Positions 11,191 through 22,248 of a DNA stretch of 64,000 nucleotides are shown here, in pieces. Made by a program: the position numbers and the translations under genes. Under the pieces are notes generated by a model. It saw only the letters and a program-made list of their open reading frames with translations, was not told where the DNA came from and did not search any database. Every line of letters begins with the position of its first letter. Positions within the stretch are counted from its first letter, which is position 1. The DNA is from Agelas oroides (taxonomy: Eukaryota; Porifera; Demospongiae; Agelasida; Agelasidae), in NCBI GenBank assembly GCA_949130485.1, contig OX422202.1:4743292-4807291 (forward strand). The letters run 5' to 3'.

Positions 11191-11230
11191 GTAAGAAGTC
11201 TCTTGTGTATGAATACAAGAGACTTCTTAC
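11191..11230. repeat. Perfect 16-bp hairpin
   Basis: GTAAGAAGTCTCTTGT at 11191-11206 is perfectly complementary to 11215-11230 across an 8-nt loop. It directly abuts the next MITE. Confidence 0.85.
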
Positions 11231-11318
11231 TAGCCTCGTTCCCAGGCCTTCCCACTGTCCAGTTTTTGATCGCTTGCAGGTGATCATAAAACTGGATGGT
11301 GGGAAGGGAACGAAGCTA
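11231..11318. mobile_element. Short TAGCCTCG-type hairpin MITE
   Basis: It begins TAGCCTCGTTCCCAGGCC and ends GGGAACGAAGCTA, with nearly the whole 88 bp folding on itself. It is the type member in this window of a dispersed family. Confidence 0.75.
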
Positions 11319-11604
11319 ACTTCTTGCCACATCTGGCCACTTTTGTCAGCTCTCCAAACCTCCTGGTAGATTCTGAGTGTGGAAAGAAGGAAAGGGAGCA
11401 TTTCACAGCACTGTTAGAGGGCGACTGGGTGTGCCTTTGTGCTAAAGTGTGTCCTCTTCACATCACACAAGTGGTTTTAAAAGTAGTAAGAGCAAATGAA
11501 AGTAAATGCAGACAGAAACGTGAACGTAATTAACGTAAGGCCCTTCTAAGAGAACATCTACAAATTATTTTTTTCCAAAGTAACATCACTGTGACGTGAT
11601 CCCC

Positions 11605-12089
11605 TAGTCTCGTGCCCAGACTGCTTTCGGAAAAATCAAGAAGGGGTCCGGCAACACGGCCATACGTTGCTTTGTTCACGCAGTCTGTACAGTGCGCGCC
11701 AATCAGATTGCAGAGTTCAGTTATGTCACGTTAATTGGTGCGTGATCAAACAAAAAGTTGTTGCTGAAGCAAAGGGAGGTAGCGGAAGCTTTCGCTTCTA
11801 GGAGAGATACATTCATCAGTCTTCCGATCAGCTAGGGTAAGCCACGGTTATGTTTCCACAGCATAGATATTGTTGCGAAGAAAGCAACAGATATGGCTTG
11901 AACGGCGACAAACACGTTCTACGCTTAAACTGTGGCCGATCAAACCGTTCTATTCCTACAATGGGGAGTAATTGTTTGGATAATAACACACGTAGCTCTA
12001 GCGCTTTCAGCTTCACGATCTCTTGCCAATCTTATGGTGTTGCCAGACCCCTTCTCGACTTTTCCAAAAGGGGTCTGGGCACGAGACTA
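11605..12089. mobile_element. TAGTCTCG-type MITE with ~58-bp terminal inverted repeats
   Basis: The left arm TAGTCTCGTGCCCAGAC and following ~40 bp match the reverse complement of the right arm ending GGGCACGAGACTA at 12089. The interior carries CCAATCAGAT near 11699. A similarly placed CCAATCAGA occurs in the larger relative at 51753-52388, suggesting a shared internal promoter-like segment. The small frames inside are not supported as genes. Confidence 0.75.
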
Positions 12090-12726
12090 ATGACCCCCCT
12101 CTCCCCCTTCTCATAACATCATGCATACTGTCGACTGTTGGTCAGACACCACCCTCAAATAGTAGCCGTGGCTAATTATCCATCCACCCAGTTGGAATAA
12201 CTTAATCCTATGCACATTACTTTACTACGTTTATTTTGGTAAGTATACACAGGTGTCCTGTTACGTTAAGTGTCCAGGAGTTGATAGGTAACTGTTTTCT
12301 CTTTGCAGAAGTGCAGAAGCTTCATTCAAGATCTGCCTGTCGTATCCTCCCACGTGAAGACAAAATAGATGATGCTTTAATACATGCAAGAAGAACTCAA
12401 TGCTGTTGTGTTGTATGTAGTCATTTTTGTACCTAGTCATTTTTTGTTAGCCTCAGTCTTTCTTACTCCAGTGCTTGTCAGGCATACTGCAAGAAACTAA
12501 CGCATGATTAGAAGGCCTGGTTATAAGGATGTTGTTTTTTTTTTTGTAAGTATGGTTGGTCAAATTTTACAATCAGTTGTGATTTGCAGCAACTTGCATT
12601 GTTGAATTATCAGCCTTATCCCAGATCTATGCATGCAGGTTACTTTGATAAATATAACGTCATGTAGCTGAAAGAAGTCATCTAGCTAGTCCCATGCTGC
12701 AAGAGTCTAGCCTAGGTCCACCGTGA
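12090..12726. other. Interval with one doubtful exon
   Basis: A possible exon after CTCTTTGCAG at 12308 reads AEVQKLHSRSACRILPRED and stops at 12436. It has no recognisable domain and no clear partner exon; it might belong with the coiled-coil fragment downstream. The rest shows nothing. Confidence 0.25.
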
Positions 12727-12775
12727 GACTTAGTCAGACCCACATGCGGAAGTGGGTCTGGCTTGCGAGACTACG
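12727..12775. repeat. Hairpin repeat, TAGTCTCGCAAGCCAGACC type
   Basis: GAGACTTAGTCAGACCCAC and GTGGGTCTGGCTTGCGAGAC fold together around a CGGAA loop. The right arm GGCTTGCGAGACTA recurs at 61370-61383, so this is a second dispersed hairpin family. Confidence 0.6.
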
Positions 12776-13158
12776 TGAGACTGACGTAGCAACTGACAAG
12801 ACAGCGAGCGAGAGTGACTCGCCCGATCCGACTTGACTGTAGGCCGTGCAAGTTGCACCGGAAGTCACATGACCAATTAGGGCGGTACCACATGGGATTG
12901 GGTGAAAAGACAGCCTCCCTTTACGAAAGCGTTTCGAACCCAAGAGGGTCGTGATAGCCGGGAACGGTTCCATAATATGTGGACTCGGTTTCGTAATGAT
13001 GGCAACGTGCCCACGCAATATGCGGCCAATACAGCAAGCGATCGAATGGTAAAGTTTGTCTAGGCGTTTTGCCAACAGCTACGGACTTCGCAAGTACCAA
13101 GTCGCTAACGAATCGAAGGGTGTGTAGACGTATTAAAGTGGAAGGCAGTGAAAGCTAA

Positions 13159-13607
13159 CAGAATATAATTACAAACCAAATAGCAGAGCAGCAGGAACTT
13201 AAAAAGAAACAACAAGTGCTTACTCGCTGTGAAGACATGCAAAAGGTTGAACGGTCCTACCGTACAATTGAGACAGATTCAATGCAAGATGATACTGGTG
13301 TTTTGCTGCTCCCATCAGTCTCCAGTATTCTTGTCAAGTTACTATACCATGTGATATTAACACAGCAATTGAAAGGACTTATGTGGAAAGTTGCATTGAA
13401 GAGATTAGGTGTGAGTGTGACAAGGCACTGAAGGATACGATACTATATCGATACATAGCAGAGCAATTAAGAAAAGAAAAACGAGCTCTGCATAATAAGT
13501 TGACCGAAATATGTGAAACTATTCGCGACTTTTGGCGCAACAACTTAGTGGAAGGCTGCTCAAGCGGGGGGAGAATGGTTAGAGAGGCACTGTTTAGGAA
13601 GAATTGA
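13159..13607 (+). pseudogene. Coiled-coil protein fragment, frame-broken
   Basis: From an acceptor-like CTAACAG at about 13160 one frame reads AEQQELKKKQQVLTRCEDMQ and on to TDSMQDDTG. After about 13345 the coding signal moves to another frame: CDINTAIERTYVESCIEEI, EQLRKEKRALHNKL, then IRDFWRNNLVEGCSSGGRMV, ending at 13607. Both halves are charged, heptad-like and rich in Gln, Glu and Lys. No intron of plausible length separates them, so a 1-nt break is likelier. The family is not recognised. The ending resembles a recurrent C-terminus I associate with repetitive sponge genes, but I cannot name it. Confidence 0.5.
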
Positions 13608-13929
13608 ATTTGATTGCAGTTGTCATGCTAGTGCAAGTCTTCAAATTTGTTGTGTGTATACCTTATGTTCATGTGAGTGTTGAACAAAATGAATGTAATA
13701 CAATCAACTGTTGTGACATACATGTAGGTGTGCTTTAACTGTGTACATTAAAAGTTACATAGTGCAGTTATCTAACCATTATATCTATCTTATTAAAATA
13801 TAATCACCATCTTATACCTCTGGATGTTATAAGATAATCTTATAACAGCCTTATATACTCCCAAAATATCAGAAAGCTTATACTATGTGTACACATGGTA
13901 TAAGCACAAATCTATAACGGCTTATTTCT
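13608..13929. other. AT-rich interval
   Basis: Repeated TTATAAGAT and CTTATA segments at 13790-13920 form weak inverted repeats. No gene was seen. Confidence 0.4.
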
Positions 13930-13964
13930 ACTCATTTTCGACTGCTTGTGGTAGCTAACTATGC

Positions 13965-14560
13965 ACTGCCCGCTAGCAGCTACATTGTTGCAAGCAAGAC
14001 CCACAAGTGAGACAGTCACACAAAGCACTCATAGAGTTTCCAAAATTGAAGTCAGGTGAGTTGTTTTGGCATGAAGACCCACCAACAGGAATTCGTTTAT
14101 AACTGGAGGAAACTGACTTGAGTCATCACATAAGCTACCTAATTATGTGAACATATGATGGTACAGAGGAGCTCCACTAGCTAGCTAAATCATATATGTG
14201 CAACATACTGTAGTATATATAAATTTGAACAGTGGGACTATGCATGGGGAGGCATTGGAACAAAACTTTGTGGCTGCCGCAGTTATGTGTAGAGTTGTGA
14301 TGGGACAGGATAATGATGGTGATGTTGCAATGATATGAGTGGCAGCTGTATTTACCGTTGTGCTTACACAAGTGAGGTTTTGTGTACTGTACTGGTTTCC
14401 CATGTTTATGGATTGTTTATTCTGATGTAGTTGGTGTTTCAGTAAGCTGGGTGCATTATCCTTGTAATGTGTACTCATGAAGGGTATACTTTAAGTGCTT
14501 TCCCCCTGCTTGGGTTTGAAACTGAAAGTTCACTGTTGTATTTCTTTGTGACCACAAACA
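13965..14560. repeat. Segmental duplicate, copy 1 (partner 20845-21425)
   Basis: About 550-600 bp beginning CTGCCCGCTAG and running through GACCCACAAGTGAGACAGTC to GACCACAAACAATATC is repeated in the same orientation at 20845-21425 with small indels. A shorter related stretch lies at 17330-17560. The copies flank the membrane-protein genes and indicate tandem segmental duplication. Confidence 0.8.
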
Positions 14561-14816
14561 ATATCCATAGTGGTGTATATATATAGCTAGTATGAACTCA
14601 TATTGTTTACAAGACATGTCCATTTTGTAAACAACAGTTGTCAGTCATTCACCATTAGGTACAGCATTAGAAATTTTGCTCAAAAACAATTGTCACTACG
14701 GTTCTTAACTACACAAGTACAAAAGCAATGCTAAAACACCTATGCTCCAAAACACACAGTATTGTTTCACTACATTATAGTCAACTATTAGCTAATCTCT
14801 TGGGGCACTCAAACAA

Positions 14817-15890
14817 TTAGCTAATGGAGCCATACGTTTACACAGGAGACAGTCCTTTCAGTTTTTCATTGACTTGCTCTTTGTTTTCTGTGGACTCAGC
14901 AGCTGTGTGTTCTTCTGTGGTGGGTAGCACTGGTTCATACTCTCCTGGGTTTATCAGCCAGTCTGGCAGAGAGTCAGTATCAGACTCAGTCTCCACATCT
15001 GCTTCAGCTTCACTTGTGTGTCTGGTAGACTGCATACATCTTTTCTGTATTTCCTTTTAAGGCATTGAGGGATGCCTATTTTCTTTGCTAACTTATGGCA
15101 AATGTAGAATATCAGTATCATGTGTGGAATGAGTAACAGCACTGTTGATCCCAGAATAATGTATGTTAACAATGGTGATGCAAAGCTGATTGTTACAAAT
15201 ATTAGTATCTGAAGCAAAAATAGAATCATGATATCAACATTATTCATGAAGTTTAACTTGTATGGTCTCGTTATAGCATGGATACTGGAGGCACATGCAA
15301 AGAGTCCACCTTGAAGTTCTGATGTGTGTGAGAGTAAACGATGGTGATTTAGAAACAAGAACAGTATCAGTATCCTGAGGATGAGGAATGATGCAGAAAC
15401 CATTCTGAAGTCACGAGTACCATTGGTTAAACATGTGCAGAGCACATGCCACCTGCGAAATCCACAACCTGATACACACCTCCGGAACAGTCTCGTAGGG
15501 TACAGAACAAGAAGAATTGTTGGAAAATGATAATATTACCAACACACTAAAAGCTACAGCTGAAAATATGGTATACTCTTGTGTATGGCATTCCACTGTT
15601 GGGTCATAATACAAATCACAATTGTTTAGAACTTTAGAGGAGAAGGTGTACAATAGCATGAAGGATACTTTGGAGAAAGAGAGAAGCAAAAATGTTGTGA
15701 AAGCGTTGATTATTGATGCTGTGGAATCCCATCTCCTCCTGAAGTGAACAAAATGTCTGTGAAATGGCTTCCATAGCCAAACAATATCACTAGAACACCC
15801 AGTGATAGATCTGTTGTCAGGAATGATCCAGGAAGGACAGACCTCTCATTGGGCAATGGTCTGCTCTATGAAACTGAAAAGAAGGATTAA
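14817..15890 (-). pseudogene. Internally deleted copy of the polytopic membrane protein
   Basis: This is a close relative of the intact gene at 17817-19688. It keeps the start of the ectodomain (PDNRSITGCS) joined almost directly to VWLWKPFHRHF, so roughly 245 codons, including most of the ectodomain and the first four membrane spans, are missing. Frameshifts follow near 15530 (after VLVIL) and near 15050 (after IPQCLKR). The region between still reads MVSASFLILR, HRLLSHTS and RPYKLNFMNNVD. The upstream signal-peptide region is degraded. Single-exon structure and matching flanks show it arose by duplication followed by deletion. Confidence 0.85.
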
Positions 15891-16557
15891 CAAGGAAATT
15901 TGCTTCCCTGATCTTTAACTGCTGAAGTCACAAATATATTTATAAAACAAAAGATGCCTAAATATTTATCAACTTGATCGTCTAGATCACTCTACTTTTA
16001 CCTGCTATCTCCTACTGTACTACAACTGTGTTTGTTCAGTATATTTATCTCTGATACTACGACCATATTTGGCATGAATACATCCTGAAGGCCAAAGCTT
16101 TATGTATCAGATTCTAAAAGATATAAAATAAACACTGCTTGATATATATGCACATTAAAATGTTGTCTTTTGTTTTGTTTTGCTTAATTAGTATGTATCC
16201 TGGCTAAATGATATCATAAGATTGTGGGGTATTTTTTTGTGGGTGAGTGGGTTGACATATGTTTAATGTGAGCAATTTGCTGCGTGGGTGGTAGACATAT
16301 ACTGCACTCTGGAATATATACTGCATATATGGTTATGGATAGAGTGCCATTAAATAATAAAACAGTTAGTGATAAACAAAGGTTTACTATCCTTCCCAAT
16401 ACGTACGTAACTGTTCTGGTGGTGATCTTCCACATAAGAGCCACATTGCTTTAAATTGAAAATGTACATATGCTATTTAGGTAAAGCCATATTACATCAA
16501 TGGCATGTATAAGTGCACAATAGGCTTCAGTCACTATTACTATGTGTGTGTTTGCGA
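15891..16557. other. Gene-free AT-rich interval
   Basis: No coding signal was seen. It contains a TTTTGTTTTGTTTTG tract near 16169. Confidence 0.45.
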
Positions 16558-16666
16558 TTATGGATGGATGGATGAATGAATGGATGAATGAATGAATGAA
16601 TGAATGAATGAATGAATGAATGAACGAACGAACGAACGAACGAACGAACGAACGAACGAACGAATG
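16558..16666. repeat. Tetranucleotide microsatellite (GGAT)n(GAAT)n(GAAC)n
   Basis: About 27 tetranucleotide units change from GGAT to GAAT to GAAC. It is followed by GAAATTTTAATGACAAGGCC, which resembles the junction after the shorter (GAAT)n at 21439-21470. The tract is therefore probably the tail of a retroposon family rather than a free microsatellite. Confidence 0.85.
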
Positions 16667-16770
16667 AAATTTTAATGACAAGGCCATGCAGGGAGGAATA
16701 ACACATTAACCAATAATATTGCATTTCAGTAGGCATGAATGAACAACACTCATTATTAAGGAGGGGTTCC

Positions 16771-16839
16771 TAGAGCTTAATATCATCTGGGCTCTCTCCT
16801 CCCCCCGTTTTTCGAGGAGAGAGCCTGGGAACGAGGCTA
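16771..16839. mobile_element. TAGCCTCG-family hairpin MITE, left end eroded
   Basis: GGGCTCTCTCCTCC pairs with CGAGGAGAGAGCCT, followed by GGGAACGAGGCTA. The left terminal motif is degenerate. Confidence 0.6.
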
Positions 16840-16888
16840 GTGTTGCAATGAGTGGCAGATGTATTTTACTAGCCCCATGCATTCCCAG

Positions 16889-17266
16889 GTAGGCCCTGAT
16901 GGATTATGCTAGCATAATTTTGAGAATATTAGGTAGCAAAAAAAAAAGAAGGAATTATTCAAGAATAATAGGTAGTCATTTCAGTCCCAAAAAGAATAAT
17001 AGGTACATTTTGGGGTCATATGAATGATGAGTCACATCTCTTTCCAGATTATTGATTCTACGGAAAAGAATCTATACTTATTGGCAGTTATTTCTTCACT
17101 ACCTGTAAAAAATTATTATTATGTTATTAAATATATATTTTAATGAGAATAATAGGTGCAATAAAAGGAATAATAGGTAGAATGAAAAGAATAATAGGTG
17201 AGACTTTCAAGAACAAAAGAATAGAATAATAGGTAGAAAAAAAAAGAATAATCCATCAAGGCCTAT
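16889..17266. mobile_element. MITE with seven subterminal AATAATAGGT repeats
   Basis: The ends TAGGCCCTGATGGATTAT and its near reverse complement (AATCCATCAAGGCCTA) bound ~378 bp. Seven direct copies of GAATAATAGGT(A/G) or close variants lie near both ends (about 16924, 16962, 16992, 17138, 17161, 17180, 17222). The pattern resembles transposase-binding subterminal repeats of hAT or related elements. It has no coding capacity. Confidence 0.65.
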
Positions 17267-17816
17267 TCCCAGACCTTCCCACCATCCAGTGTTTGATTGC
17301 TAGAACGTATGCAGAACACTTGACAGGTAAAAGGTTTTGTGGTGTATTGCACTAGTTTCTCATCTGCGCTAGATTGTTTATTCTGATGTGGTTGATGTTT
17401 CAGTAAGCTGGGTGCTTGCATTTCAACTAGAATACCGTCCGTGTAATGTGTACTCACAAAGAGTGCAATTTAAGTGCTTCCCCCCTGCTTGGGTTTGAAA
17501 CTGAAAGTTCACTGGCGTATTTTTTTTGTGACCACAAACAATATTTGCATGGTGGTGGCATATAGCTAGTATGAACTGTTTGGAAAACATGTCCATTTTG
17601 TCAACAACAGTTCTCAGTCATTCACCATTAGGTACAGCATTAAAAACTTTCAAAAACAATAGTCACGACAAGACTTCAATTTAATTCTGTAGCTACACGA
17701 GTACAAAAACAAGAATGAAATAATTATGTTCCAAACACACAATATTGTTTCACTGCATTATAGTTGACTTACAAAATCATATCTCATTAATTCACTAAAA
17801 GTTTTGCATCACTCAA

Positions 17817-19688
17817 TTAGCTAATGGAACCATATGTGTACACAGGAATCAGCCTTCTTGGCTCTTCATTGACTAGCTCTTTGTCTTCTGTGAGCTCAGC
17901 AGCTGTGTGTTCTTCTGTGGTGGGTAGCACTGGTTCATACTCTCCTGGGTTTATCAGCCGGTCTGGCAGAGAGCCAGCATCAGACTCAGTCTCCACATCT
18001 TCTTCAACTTCACTTGTAGGTCTGGTAGCTTGCATACATCTTTTCAAAGTTTTGTACATCCTTTTAAGGCATTGAGGGATGCCTATTTTCTTTGCTAACT
18101 TATGGCAAATGTAGAATATCAGTATCATGTGTGGAACGAGTAACAGCAGTGTTGATCCCAGAATAAAGTATGTTAACAATCGTGATCCAGAGCTGCTTGT
18201 TACAAATATTAGTATCTCAAGCAAAAATAGAATGATAATATCAACATTATTCATGAAGTTTAACTTGTATGGTCTTGCGATAGCATGTATACTGGAGGCA
18301 CATGCAAAAAATGCACCTTGGAGTATTGATGTGTGTGAGAGTAAACGATGGTGATTTAGAAACAAGAACAGCATCACCATCCTGAGGATGAGGAATGATG
18401 CAGAAACCATTCTGAAGTCACGAGTACCATTGGTTCCATCCTTGTACTGTCCCTGAAATGATTCCACAAACATGTGCAGAACATGCCACCTTCGAAACCC
18501 CCAACCTGAGACACACCTCCTGAACAGTCTTGTGGGGTACAAAATGAGAAGAATTGTTGGACAGATGATAAATATTACCAACACACAAGAAGCTATAGCT
18601 GAAAATATGGCAAACTCCTGTGTATGACATTCTACAGTTGAGTCATAATACAAAACACACTTGGTCTTGGTTAGAATATCACCATAATTATACATCAAAG
18701 GGAAGGTGTACAACAGTGTGAAGGATACAAATAAAATTTTGGAGAAAGAGAGAAGCAGAAATGTTGTGAAAGCATTGATTATTGATGCTGTGGAGTCCCA
18801 TCTCCTCCTCAAGTGAGCAAAATGTCTGTGAAATGGCTTCCATAGCCAAACAACTGGTCTGAAGTTGTTGTCATGGAGTTTTATACATACATAAGTGATC
18901 AAAATGAGAAAAATGGGATAAAAGGCCACTAGATACTCAAGTGCAAGTGCATGAACAGTCTTGATGTTGCCGCTTACACAAAATGGTGGAATGACAGAAC
19001 GAAAAAAGTCTAAGCTCCAAATGCCACACAGTACTACTAACGCTTGCAGTGCCACATATGAAAATCCTGTTACTTTGTTCTCAATGTACATGTGCAAGGG
19101 TACATTCAGTCGTATTGTGTACACTACAATCTGACTCATGAACACAAGGGCACTCAGTGGGGAGGAGGTGGCTCTTATGTGGAAGATCACCACCAGAAAG
19201 TACATCACAGTTATTGGAAAGAGCTCTAGGAAATAGTACAAGACCCATCCATAACCATGTCCCCAGCACTTACTGCATTCCAGAGTGTATGAGTATAGTG
19301 CAATGCCATAGCCATCCTTACACTTCCCACACAGTGAGCCTTCTCGATTTAGTGGTCCACACATGAACTCATTAAGTGAGGACACATTACTTGGTAACTG
19401 AATATAGAAGAAATACTCAGCAGTGTTGCTGTAGTGTGCGATGTATGGACAAGCTCCATATACAGTAACCCCAGTTGTATTGTTGTAAGTCATACAGAAG
19501 CCAAAATGAAGTAATGGAAAATCTGGGCCACACATGACTTTAACATAATCATGGTGGCAGGAGCATCCAGTGCTAGATCTGTTGTCAGGGATGAACCAGG
19601 GAGGGCAGACATCTCGTTGAGCAATAGTCTGCTCTAGGAAACCGAACAGAAAAATGAGCACGCCGAAAGGTGACAAATGTGCTCTCAT
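17817..19688 (-). CDS. Polytopic membrane protein with Cys-rich ectodomain (623 aa)
   Basis: This is a single-exon gene. Residues 1-24 form a signal peptide (GVLIFLFGFLEQTIAQ). A Cys-rich ectodomain of ~120 residues follows, with CPPWFIPDN, CSCHHDYVKVMCG and N-glycosylation sequons (NTT, NVS), then a CGKCKDGYG...CSKC cluster just before the first membrane span. About eight to ten hydrophobic segments lie between residues 145 and 545, for example LFPITVMYFLVVIF and TTFLLLSFSKILF. The ~60-residue C-tail is acidic and cytoplasmic. The layout resembles a receptor or transporter, but no family motif allows a function. The start is the ATG directly before the hydrophobic signal. Broken copies nearby suggest a locally expanding family. 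Confidence 0.85.
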   Translation of the reverse strand: MRAHLSPFGVLIFLFGFLEQTIAQRDVCPPWFIPDNRSSTGCSCHHDYVKVMCGPDFPLLHFGFCMTYNNTTGVTVYGACPYIAHYSNTAEYFFYIQLPSNVSSLNEFMCGPLNREGSLCGKCKDGYGIALYSYTLECSKCWGHGYGWVLYYFLELFPITVMYFLVVIFHIRATSSPLSALVFMSQIVVYTIRLNVPLHMYIENKVTGFSYVALQALVVLCGIWSLDFFRSVIPPFCVSGNIKTVHALALEYLVAFYPIFLILITYVCIKLHDNNFRPVVWLWKPFHRHFAHLRRRWDSTASIINAFTTFLLLSFSKILFVSFTLLYTFPLMYNYGDILTKTKCVLYYDSTVECHTQEFAIFSAIASCVLVIFIICPTILLILYPTRLFRRCVSGWGFRRWHVLHMFVESFQGQYKDGTNGTRDFRMVSASFLILRMVMLFLFLNHHRLLSHTSILQGAFFACASSIHAIARPYKLNFMNNVDIIILFLLEILIFVTSSSGSRLLTYFILGSTLLLLVPHMILIFYICHKLAKKIGIPQCLKRMYKTLKRCMQATRPTSEVEEDVETESDAGSLPDRLINPGEYEPVLPTTEEHTAAELTEDKELVNEEPRRLIPVYTYGSIS

Positions 19689-20022
19689 GACTGTATACTA
19701 TAGCTTGTTTGACTCAGTTTCAAACCACAGTTATCTACCTTTAACATAAGCTAACTGGTTTTCAACTCAAAAAAATGGCTATATAGCTCAGTACTGCATT
19801 AGTCCTTCCATCACCCAACTGGCTTATCTTCCTATTTCTCGTTCTCTATACACTTAGCTATATATCCAAAACTATACGACTATAACTGCACTGAATATCT
19901 CCTCCTTAATGTCATTCATACCTTGGTGCTGTTTGTAGAATACTTTGCTCAATGATGCTGTTAGTACACTGACCAAATATGGGTTGGTGTTTTGTCAACT
20001 GCTTATCTACAACAATCAGTTA
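19689..20022. other. 5' flank of the membrane-protein gene
   Basis: This is the upstream region for the minus-strand gene. TATATAGC (19780) and TATATATCC (19859) are possible TATA-like sites; no firm promoter can be called. Confidence 0.3.
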
Positions 20023-20111
20023 ATGGAGCCGTAAGAAGGTAAGTGTACACAGGAACCAGCCTTCTCAGGTCTTCATCGTGTGGCTTTTTGTTTTCTGGGG
20101 CTCAGCAGTTA
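20023..20111 (-). pseudogene. 3' remnant of a third membrane-protein copy
   Basis: About 90 bp match the last codons and stop region of the 623-aa gene (GTACACAGGAACCAGCCTTCTC here; GTACACAGGAATCAGCCTTCTT at 17837). The similarity ends where the next MITE begins. Confidence 0.65.
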
Positions 20112-20171
20112 GTGTTAACGTAGCCTCATCCCCAGGCTTGGGCGGGGCCTGGGGACAAAGCTGGTGTTAAC
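20112..20171. mobile_element. Mini TAGCCTCA hairpin MITE with 8-bp direct flanks
   Basis: GTAGCCTCATCCCCAGGC folds with GCCTGGGGACAAAGCTG. GTGTTAAC occurs directly on both sides (20112-20119 and 20164-20171), a probable target duplication. Confidence 0.65.
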
Positions 20172-20454
20172 ATAAGTGAGTATCACTACAGCTCTTCATC
20201 TGGGGTTGATCAATGCAAAGTTAATGGTAAGGAACCACCCACCGTGTCTATCTTCAGAGCACCTGACGTGACAACATGCACTGCATACGATGAGTTCTCC
20301 CAAACCCCCCCTGCCCCCTTACCAAGTGGGTAGGTAATCACTAATCAATGTATACATACATGGGAGGAGCAGGGGAAAATCTTGAGGTCAAAGGTTACTA
20401 ATGAAAGTGCAACTGGATACTCCTAGGGGTGCATGCAAAGGAAAAATGGAATCC

Positions 20455-20830
20455 AATTTCCTGTTTTGTTTCCTTCAGAAAAGGAAAGAGGAGTGTATCA
20501 TTTTGATTTGTTGTTGTTGTTGTTGTTTTCTTTGAAAAATTCTGTTTTCCTTTTTGCCGCGGAATGAAGCATGCACGCGAATTTGATTATTTCCTGATGG
20601 GTCAAAGGACGAAAAAATCAGCTAAATTTTGTTTCTCGTAAATTGATTTTTTAGAAAAGTGCATGCACAAGTTGCATCAGTCTGAATTCCTATTTTTTGT
20701 TTTGTTTTCTTTAGAAAAAAGGCAAAAGCAACATGCATTTCAAAATTCTCTTTTCCTTTTTGCCATAGAATGAAAAAAGAGTATGCACGCGAACTTTTTA
20801 TTCTTAAAAAATCAGCTAAAATTCCCTTTC
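20455..20830. repeat. Diverged tandem duplicate, T-rich
   Basis: Two ~180-bp copies share TTTTCCTTTTTGCC(GCGG/ATAG)AATGAA and ATGCACGCGAA(C/T)TT segments. The first also contains a (GTT)n run at 20509-20526. Confidence 0.5.
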
Positions 20831-20844
20831 TAGAAAATGGTTCA

Positions 20845-21425
20845 CTGCCCGCTAGTAGCTAGTTACAAGCAAGACCCACAAGTGAGACAGTCACACAAAG
20901 CACTCATAGAGTTTCCAAAATTGAAGTCAGGCGAGTTGTTTCGGCATGAAGACCCACCAACAGGAATTTGTTACTGTTTATAACTGGAGGAAACTGGAGG
21001 AAACTGACTTGAGTCATCACATAAGCTACATAATTACGTGAACATATGATAGTACAGACGAGCTCCACTAACTAGCTAAATCATGCAACATACTGTAGTA
21101 TATATAAATTTGAACGGTGGGACTATGCATGGGGAGGCATTGGAACAAAACGTAGTGGCTGCCGCAGTTACGTGTAGAGTTGTGATGATGGTGATGTTGG
21201 AATGAGTGGCAGCTGTATTTACTGTTGTGCTTACACAAGTGAGGTTTTGTGTACTGTATTAGTTTCTCATCTTTATTCTGATGTAGTTGGTGTTTCAGTA
21301 AGCTGGGTGCATTATCCTTGTAATGTGTATACTCATGAAGGGTATACTTTAAGTGCTCCCCCCCCCGCTTGGGTTTGAAAACTGAAAGTTCCCTGTTGTA
21401 TTTCTTTGTGACCACAAACAATATC
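20845..21425. repeat. Segmental duplicate, copy 2 (partner 13965-14560)
   Basis: Same orientation and order of blocks as copy 1, with a ~25-bp internal deletion near 21190 and other small indels. It lies upstream of the minus-strand membrane genes, whereas copy 1 lies downstream. Confidence 0.8.
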
Positions 21426-21438
21426 TATAATAGTGTAT

Positions 21439-22060
21439 AATGAATGAATAAATGAATGAATGAAACATTTTATTAGAGTGACACGTGAGATGGCCGGCCT
21501 GATTAGGCCTCTGCAGGCCTGTAGGAAGCAAGTTTGTAATGGTCCGGCCGTGCGAAGCGCGCGCATAATAACTCTTCTGGGGCACGCCCCACCTGCTGCC
21601 CCACCCCTAGAAATGTTCTGCTCTCAAAATCCCTTTTGCATGTCGCCGAATTGAGTAGCAGCAGTTACGTTTGAGAATGACTCGAGGAACTACGTCTGCT
21701 TTCTTTATTGTCTTCGCCGCCGTAATGGCACATGTATTCACAACCTATTGTGACTAATTCACTGTAGTTTTCCCACTTCGACAGGGTCCTTCTGCAGACG
21801 ACAAAGCATGTTCGCCTCCAGCCCCCACCAAAAATCTTTAGGACGACAGCTGTCTTCCGAGATCCCTGCTAGTGTACTCTTGGAGCAAGAATTGAACAAC
21901 CCGCCAAAGCTCATACGGCATTTTTGCGCGGGTTGGTTGGCCGAATATTGGTCCAGAGGCTGCCTGACCTGCCGGACCTGTTCCTACGGCCCTGCTCTGA
22001 GGACTACAGCTTCTGCTTCAGACAGGTCCCTCAGTAGCTTTCTTTTCTAGTCATGGACAT
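21439..22060. repeat. Retroposon-like 3' end and GC-rich repeat
   Basis: A (GAAT)n tail at 21439-21470 is followed by ACATTTTATTAGAGTGACAC and a GC-rich stretch ending CACCTGCTGCCCCACCCCT. The latter resembles 50225-50330 (CACCCCACCTCCCCTCC). On the minus strand one frame reads QACRGLIRPAISRVTLIKCF, probably a LINE-derived terminus. A frame at 21808-22050 (+) reads SSEIPASVLLEQELNNPP but coincides with a repeat I believe is dispersed, so it is not called as a gene. Confidence 0.45.
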
Positions 22061-22248
22061 AGTTCTGGAAATCGAAATGTTGTTATCACTCGCCACACTC
22101 TCTCAGAAAGAGAATCAGCACTCTCCCTTCACACATACGTACTTCTTATTGGGGTGAGCCTGAACAAGCGCCACACTAGCGTGACTTCATTGCGCACATG
22201 CGTGTGTTGGTTTGCTTGCTTGGACTGACCTCTTACCGTAAATTTTAA

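Noticed and set aside
12734..13075. 113-codon minus-strand frame beginning MAKRLDKLYHSI
   Set aside because: It lies over a CpG-rich repeat-like stretch starting in a hairpin; no domain and no partner exon.
16451..16736. FVRSFVRSFIHSFIHS-type frames
   Set aside because: Direct translation of the tetranucleotide microsatellite.
21808..22050. 80-codon plus-strand frame upstream of the NTPase gene as an extra first exon
   Set aside because: The sequence resembles a dispersed repeat, and the ATG at 22249 gives a phase-consistent start without it.
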